Origin: CAYNWK01 sp964400875
GTDB taxonomy: Bacteria > Chloroflexota > Anaerolineae > Anaerolineales > UBA4823
DNA: 8,041 bases
Reading direction: 5' to 3'
NCBI GenBank assembly: GCA_964400875.1
Contig: CAYNWK010000191.1
Span: 1 to 8,041, forward strand
In this document: piece after piece, positions 5,148 through 8,041 of the stretch
How positions within the stretch are numbered: the first letter of the stretch is position 1
Layout of the letters: each line of letters opens with the position of its first letter
Made by a program: the position numbers and the translations under genes
The notes under the pieces: model-generated
What the model was told of the DNA's origin: nothing
Databases searched by the model: none
The model's input: the letters and a program-made list of their open reading frames with translations, nothing else

Positions 5148-5867
5148 TTAGACGCGAACCTCCATCGCCTGGGCTTCCATCGGATCGATCTTGATGCCCG
5201 GACCCATGGTGGTGGCCAGGGTAACCCGGCGCATATACAAGCCCTTGGATGCTGGTGGGCGGGCGCGCTTGAGCGCGTCCATTAAAGCGGCCATGTTGTC
5301 GTACAACTGCTCGGCATCAAAAGAGACTTTGCCAATCGGTACATGCACGTTGGCGGTTTTGTCGGTGCGGAATTCTACCCGGCCGGCTTTCGATTCCTCG
5401 ATGACGCGCGGGATGTCGTCAGGGGGAACCACGGTGCCAGCCTTGGGATTGGGCATCAGCCCGCGCGGGCCCAGGATGCGGCCCAACCGCCCGACCGTAC
5501 CCATCATGTCCGGGGTGGCGACGGCGACGTCGAAATCGGTCCAGCCGCCTTGGATCTTGTTGATGGTCTCATCATCGTCGGCAACGATATCGGCGCCGGC
5601 TTCACGGGCCAGGTTTGCGCCCTCGCCTTGGGCGAAGACCAGCACGCGCACCGTCTTGCCCAATCCGTGCGGCATCACGACCACGTCGCGTACCTGCTGG
5701 TCGGCGTGACGGGTATCCACGCCCAGGCGGATGTGAACCTCGACGGTTGCATCGAAACTGGTGTAGGAAGTCTCTTTGGCTAACTCAATCGCTTCCATCG
5801 GGTCGTAATAATGGGCGCGGTCGATCTTTTCAAACGCTTCTCGGTACTTCTTACCTCGTTTTGACAT
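5148..5867 (-). CDS. rplA: 50S ribosomal protein L1
   Basis: L1 forms the mobile L1 stalk that guides the departing tRNA from the E site. In bacteria such as E. coli it also binds the leader of its own operon and represses it. The 239-residue product has the family signature at 125-145 ('GRLGRILGPRGLMPNPK' core) and an intact N-terminus 'MSKRGKKYREA'. Two tandem ATGs occur at 5870 and 5867. The second lies 4 nt after AGGAGG (5877-5872) and matches the usual L1 N-terminus, so I choose it. A further upstream in-frame ATG at 5888 would place the start inside the regulatory hairpin. The gene begins 53 nt after rplK, and an L1-site-like structure fills that gap. It is about the usual length. Confidence 0.98.
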   Translation of the reverse strand: MSKRGKKYREAFEKIDRAHYYDPMEAIELAKETSYTSFDATVEVHIRLGVDTRHADQQVRDVVVMPHGLGKTVRVLVFAQGEGANLAREAGADIVADDDETINKIQGGWTDFDVAVATPDMMGTVGRLGRILGPRGLMPNPKAGTVVPPDDIPRVIEESKAGRVEFRTDKTANVHVPIGKVSFDAEQLYDNMAALMDALKRARPPASKGLYMRRVTLATTMGPGIKIDPMEAQAMEVRV

Positions 5868-5879
5868 CATTCCTCCTAG

Positions 5880-5914
5880 GTGGTCCAATCGGGCGCTGCT
5901 CGGCGCCCTCCCAC
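5880..5914 (-). promoter_or_regulatory. Putative L1-binding mRNA operator immediately upstream of rplA
   Basis: In the minus-strand RNA, GUGG (5914-5911) pairs with CCAC (5883-5880). Inside is an asymmetric loop with GA (5910-5909) on one side and GAUUGGA (5890-5884) on the other. A perfect 6-bp stem GGGCGC/GCGCCC (5908-5903 with 5896-5891) with a 6-nt loop completes it. The GUGGGAGG strand equals the L1-binding helix of 23S rRNA as I recall it from E. coli. The rplA Shine-Dalgarno sequence starts 2 nt downstream, so L1 binding should block initiation. L1 as ligand is inferred from this mimicry. Confidence 0.7.
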
Positions 5915-5920
5915 AGGGGT

Positions 5921-6346
5921 CTATTCGACGACTTGGATGCCCATGTTGCGGGCGGTGCCTTCGATCTGCTTCATGGCGCCTTCGATATCGATGGCGTTCA
6001 GATCTTTCATCTTGATCTCGGCGATCTCGCGAACCTGCGCCCGGGTCACCTTACCAACCTTATCGCGCGGCGGCGTGGAAGAGCCCTTCTCTACCCCGGC
6101 GGCCTTCTTCAACAGCACCGCGGCCGGAGGGGTCTTGAGGATGAAAGTAAAGGACCCATCCTGGTAAATGCTGATCTCGGCCGGGAGGATCTCGCCGGGC
6201 CGGTTGGAGGTCCTGGCGTTGTATTCTTTGCAGAACTGCATCAGGTTGATGCCATGCCCTGCCAGGGCAGGACCGATCGGCGGCGCCGGGTTGGCCTTGC
6301 CGGCCTCAATTTGCAAACGAACCACTGCTTTTAACTTCTTTGCCAC
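5921..6346 (-). CDS. rplK: 50S ribosomal protein L11
   Basis: L11 binds the GTPase-associated centre of 23S rRNA, assists factor-dependent GTP hydrolysis, and is needed for RelA-type sensing of uncharged tRNA and for thiopeptide sensitivity. The product is exactly 141 residues, the usual length. Its N-terminal domain begins 'KAVVRLQIEAGKANPAPPIG', including the proline-rich thiopeptide-facing turn. The C-terminal RNA-binding domain (about 72-141) has 'KTPPAAVLLKKAAG' and 'MKDLNAIDIEGAMKQIEGTARNMG'. The start is GTG at 6346 with AAGGAG at 6359-6354 (7-nt spacing). An in-frame upstream codon at 6403 would add 19 residues not found in the family and overlap the regulatory structure. The leader holds an L1-site-like fold. 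Confidence 0.98.
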   Translation of the reverse strand: MAKKLKAVVRLQIEAGKANPAPPIGPALAGHGINLMQFCKEYNARTSNRPGEILPAEISIYQDGSFTFILKTPPAAVLLKKAAGVEKGSSTPPRDKVGKVTRAQVREIAEIKMKDLNAIDIEGAMKQIEGTARNMGIQVVE

Positions 6347-6359
6347 TTTTACTCTCCTT

Positions 6360-6374
6360 GCATCGGCTAGATGC
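6360..6374 (-). promoter_or_regulatory. Small hairpin abutting the rplK Shine-Dalgarno sequence
   Basis: In the minus-strand RNA GCAUC (6374-6370) pairs with GAUGC (6364-6360) around a 5-nt loop. AAGGAG begins at the next base (6359). It may stack under the L1 site (6376-6411) and hide the ribosome site. Confidence 0.4.
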
Positions 6375-6375
6375 C

Positions 6376-6411
6376 GTGGTCTTAGCGGGCGGCGGGTAAC
6401 CACCCTCCCAC
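6376..6411 (-). promoter_or_regulatory. Putative L1-binding mRNA operator upstream of rplK
   Basis: In the minus-strand RNA, GUGG (6411-6408) pairs with CCAC (6379-6376). The asymmetric loop has GA (6407-6406) against GCUAAGA (6386-6380). The inner stem is 6 bp with one U-G pair (6405-6400 with 6392-6387) and a 7-nt loop. This copies the architecture of the L1 site of 23S rRNA and of the site before rplA. In E. coli L1 regulates the L11-L1 mRNA from a leader site at this position. Ligand identity is inferred. Confidence 0.75.
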
Positions 6412-6422
6412 AATTTCAACGT

Positions 6423-6445
6423 CCAGCGCGAGGATTTCGCGCTGG
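6423..6445 (-). other. Perfect 9-bp hairpin in the nusG-rplK spacer
   Basis: CCAGCGCGA (6423-6431) pairs with TCGCGCTGG (6437-6445), with a 5-nt loop. It starts 35 nt after the nusG stop. No T-run follows on either strand, so it is more likely a processing or stability hairpin than a terminator. Confidence 0.5.
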
Positions 6446-6480
6446 CGTAATGCTTCCATTGCTTTCCAAGCTTCTGTCGG

Positions 6481-7227
6481 TCAGGTTTTCTCTACCTGCA
6501 GGAAATCCAGCTCAACCGGGGTTTCTCGGCCGAAGAAATTGACCATCACGCGCACTTTGGCACGCTCCATATCGATCTCGGCGACGGTGCCGCGGAAATC
6601 GTTGAACGGGCCATCCACAATGCGGACGCGCTCGCCCGATTTGAAAGTGACTTTGATCCGCGGCGCTTCGGCCTCCATCCTGCGGATGATCTGGGAAACC
6701 TCGTCGGAGCGCAGCGGCGTTGGCTGCGTGCCCATACCGACAAACCCGGTCACACCGGGGGTATTGCGCACCACATACCAGGACTCCTCGGTCATAACCA
6801 TGTTGACCAGGATGTAGCCGGGGAAAACGCGGCGTTCCACCGTGCGCCGTTTGCCTTCTTTGACCTCGATCTCCTCTTCGGTGGGCACGACAATGTCGAA
6901 GATCATGTCCTTCATGCCCATGGTTTCGATGCGCTGCTCGAGGTTGTGGCGAACTTTATTCTCGTAACCGGAGTAGCAGTGCACCACGTACCAGGCGCGC
7001 CCGTCGGACTCCTCATCCGCCAGCGCGCCTTCCTCCGCCTCAGGTTCCTCTGACAGGGAGAACTCCTCAGGCTCTTCTTCCTCGCTGGCAAGGATTTGGC
7101 TGACCTCTTCTGCGAAGGTCTGCGGTTCCGCGGGAGCAGATTCCTCTTCGGAAGTCGTCTCTTCCGAGACGACCTCCTCTGTGGAGGTATCCAGAATTTC
7201 CTGTTCTTCCTGTTCAGATAAATCCAT
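6481..7227 (-). CDS. nusG: Transcription termination/antitermination factor NusG with acidic N-terminal extension
   Basis: NusG binds RNA polymerase, modulates pausing and Rho-dependent termination, and couples transcription to translation through its KOW domain. The product is 248 residues against about 180 for the E. coli type. Residues 1-76 form an extension with 31 Asp/Glu and no Lys, Arg or His. The NGN domain follows (about 78-185, 'WYVVHCYSGYENKV', 'VFPGYILVNM', 'VRNTPGVTGFVG'), then the KOW domain (about 193-246, 'FKSGERVRIVDGPFNDFRGTV'). Acidic NusG extensions also occur in Actinobacteria. I choose ATG at 7227, with AGGA at 7238-7235 and 7-nt spacing; a GTG codon directly before it is the alternative. 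secE lies 62 nt upstream. Confidence 0.97.
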   Translation of the reverse strand: MDLSEQEEQEILDTSTEEVVSEETTSEEESAPAEPQTFAEEVSQILASEEEEPEEFSLSEEPEAEEGALADEESDGRAWYVVHCYSGYENKVRHNLEQRIETMGMKDMIFDIVVPTEEEIEVKEGKRRTVERRVFPGYILVNMVMTEESWYVVRNTPGVTGFVGMGTQPTPLRSDEVSQIIRRMEAEAPRIKVTFKSGERVRIVDGPFNDFRGTVAEIDMERAKVRVMVNFFGRETPVELDFLQVEKT

Positions 7228-7289
7228 CACATTTTCCTACCTACAAACGTACTGCGACTCGCCTGCTTTGCCGCTGTCTGTTCATCAAT

Positions 7290-7514
7290 CTAAGCGGCGC
7301 CCAAGAGAAAGAGAAAGACACGCGAGAAAATGAAATCTAAAACGCCCAGGAAAGCGCCCATCGCTACGATCACGATGAGGACGACGATGGTCAAGTTTAT
7401 CGCTTCCTGGCGAGTCGGCCAAGATACTTTACGCAGCTCTCCCGACGTCTCACGGAAGTAACGTTGAAGAAAATTCTCTTGATTACGGGCAAGTTTCTTG
7501 CTAGCTTTCGCCAC
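7290..7514 (-). CDS. secE: Preprotein translocase subunit SecE
   Basis: SecE clamps SecY in the SecYEG protein-conducting channel of the inner membrane. This is the short, single-helix type of 74 residues. An amphipathic N-terminal part (about 10-35) contains the signature 'ELRKVSWPTRQE' (26-37). It is followed by one transmembrane helix (about 40-70) and a very short tail. The start is GTG at 7514 with AAGGAG at 7526-7521, 6 nt upstream. Its place directly before nusG is conserved across most bacteria. It is preceded by tRNA-Trp and probably co-transcribed with it. Confidence 0.97.
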   Translation of the reverse strand: MAKASKKLARNQENFLQRYFRETSGELRKVSWPTRQEAINLTIVVLIVIVAMGAFLGVLDFIFSRVFLFLLGAA

Positions 7515-7573
7515 TTAGGTCTCCTTAGGAGGCTCACCCACTGCCAGGGCGGGCCGTCCTTTGTTCTTGTTAC

Positions 7574-7607
7574 GGGCAAAACGCCGCCTCTAGGGACGGC
7601 GTTGCCC
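7574..7607 (-). other. Bulged 11-bp hairpin between tRNA-Trp and secE
   Basis: GGGC (7574-7577) pairs with GCCC (7604-7607) and AACGCCG (7580-7586) with CGGCGTT (7597-7603), with a two-base bulge and a 10-nt loop. On the minus strand it starts 11 nt after the tRNA. No T-run follows the full stem, so a tRNA 3'-processing or mRNA-stabilising role is more likely than termination. Confidence 0.45.
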
Positions 7608-7617
7608 GCTGCTTAGG

Positions 7618-7690
7618 CAGGCCAGGTAGGACTCGAACCCACAACCGCTCGTTTTGGAGACGAGTGCTCTTCCAATTGAGCTACTGGCCT
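7618..7690 (-). tRNA. trnW: tRNA-Trp (anticodon CCA)
   Basis: The minus strand folds into a full cloverleaf. The acceptor AGGCCAG (7690-7684) pairs with CTGGCCT (7625-7619). The D stem is GCTC/GAGC, and the anticodon stem CTCGT/ACGAG surrounds loop CTCCAAA with anticodon CCA. The T arm contains TTCGAGT. The discriminator base is G (7618), as expected for bacterial tRNA-Trp. The 3' CCA is not encoded (the next bases are CCT), so it must be added by nucleotidyltransferase. It sits between rpmG and secE, an arrangement known from other bacteria such as Thermus, and is probably cut from the operon transcript. Confidence 0.97.
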
Positions 7691-7762
7691 GTGAACGTAG
7701 TCCTGCAGGATGCCGGTCAAGCCTCTGGCGACCAACTCGCCGCAGGACTTTAACTTACCTCG

Positions 7763-7930
7763 CTATTTCGTCTCTCGATGGAGAGTGTGCTGGCGACAAC
7801 GAGGACAAAATTTATTCAATTCCAATCTGCCCGGATCGTTGCGGCGATTCTTTTCACTGGTGTAATTGCGTTCTCTACACTCCGTGCACTCCAGCGTGAT
7901 CACCGGGCGAACGCCTTTCTTAGATGCCAT
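7763..7930 (-). CDS. rpmG: 50S ribosomal protein L33 (zinc-binding type)
   Basis: This 55-residue gene is short and easily missed. Translation from the ATG at 7930 gives 'MASKKGVRPVITLECTECRE', and the protein ends 'HTLHRETK' before TAG. It has four cysteines in two CxxC pairs (C15, C18, C42, C45) that form a zinc ribbon, so this is the C+ form of L33. L33 sits on the large subunit near the E site. The Shine-Dalgarno sequence before the start is weak (GGTGA about 16 nt upstream, AAAGAA nearer). It lies 46 nt after tuf and 72 nt before tRNA-Trp, the expected order for this cluster. Confidence 0.97.
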   Translation of the reverse strand: MASKKGVRPVITLECTECRERNYTSEKNRRNDPGRLELNKFCPRCRQHTLHRETK

Positions 7931-7976
7931 GAGGTTCTTTCATTCACCGCGCAATTTCCGGCGCGATGCAACTCCT

Positions 7977-8041
7977 TTATTCTAATATCTTAGTAATCAC
8001 GCCAGCGCCGACGGTCAGGCCGCCTTCGCGGATGGCAAACT
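7977..8041 (-). CDS. tuf: Elongation factor Tu, C-terminal end (rest outside window)
   Basis: The last 20 codons are visible, reading 'FAIREGGLTVGAGVITKILE' and then TAA at 7979-7977. This is the hallmark C-terminus of EF-Tu domain 3, the GTPase that delivers aminoacyl-tRNA to the ribosome. Only this tail is in the window, so nothing can be said about the GTP-binding domain. It heads the visible part of the minus-strand cluster and lies 46 nt before rpmG. The promoter must lie beyond the window. Confidence 0.96.
   Translation of the reverse strand, partial: FAIREGGLTVGAGVITKILE

Noticed and set aside
5615..6334. Plus-strand open frame of 239 codons
   Set aside because: It is antisense to rplA and rplK and crosses their boundary. 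It is explained by GC-rich codon bias in genuine minus-strand genes.
7397..7579. Minus-strand 60-codon frame overlapping the secE start
   Set aside because: It overlaps secE in another frame and its product looks like no known protein.

Overview
The window is a bacterial chromosome segment, and most of it is the conserved ribosomal-protein/secE-nusG ('L11') cluster, read on the minus strand. From right to left it holds the end of tuf, rpmG, tRNA-Trp, secE, nusG, rplK, rplA, rplJ and rplL. The gene order, the acidic extension on NusG, the GC-rich composition and the style of the left-hand membrane and secreted genes suggest a member of Chloroflexota (Anaerolineae-like). That assignment is inference; no 16S rRNA gene is present.

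Layout. Positions 1-308 (minus) hold the N-terminus of a secreted protein, probably a lytic transglycosylase. Positions 309-634 are a divergent regulatory region with two back-to-back sigma70-type promoters. Each promoter has a LexA-like dyad in its -35/-10 spacer. The same region contains a 94-bp palindromic, MITE-like element at 500-593. Positions 635-1381 (plus) encode a four-helix membrane protein of unknown function. A shared hairpin terminator at 1449-1481 separates it from a convergent two-component system on the minus strand: histidine kinase 1515-2897 and OmpR/PhoB-type response regulator 2914-3591. The response-regulator leader carries a diverged half-copy of the palindromic element. 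rplL ends in its own terminator at 3743-3768, so the usual downstream rpoBC genes are absent here.

The ribosomal block is rich in RNA regulation. Two RNA structures with the same architecture, resembling the L1-binding helix of 23S rRNA, lie just upstream of rplK (6376-6411) and of rplA (5880-5914). The second abuts the rplA Shine-Dalgarno sequence. The 306-nt rplA-rplJ gap holds an L10-leader-like RNA that ends in an intrinsic terminator (4966-5000). It is followed by a G-rich tract that can form either a G-quadruplex or a long hairpin before rplJ. A hairpin also lies between rplJ and rplL.

The cluster supplies translation elongation (EF-Tu), large-subunit stalk proteins (L10, L7/L12, L11, L1), L33, the Sec translocon subunit SecE and the transcription factor NusG. 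L1 and L10 probably autoregulate their own transcripts. No CRISPR array, insertion-sequence transposase or phage gene was seen.
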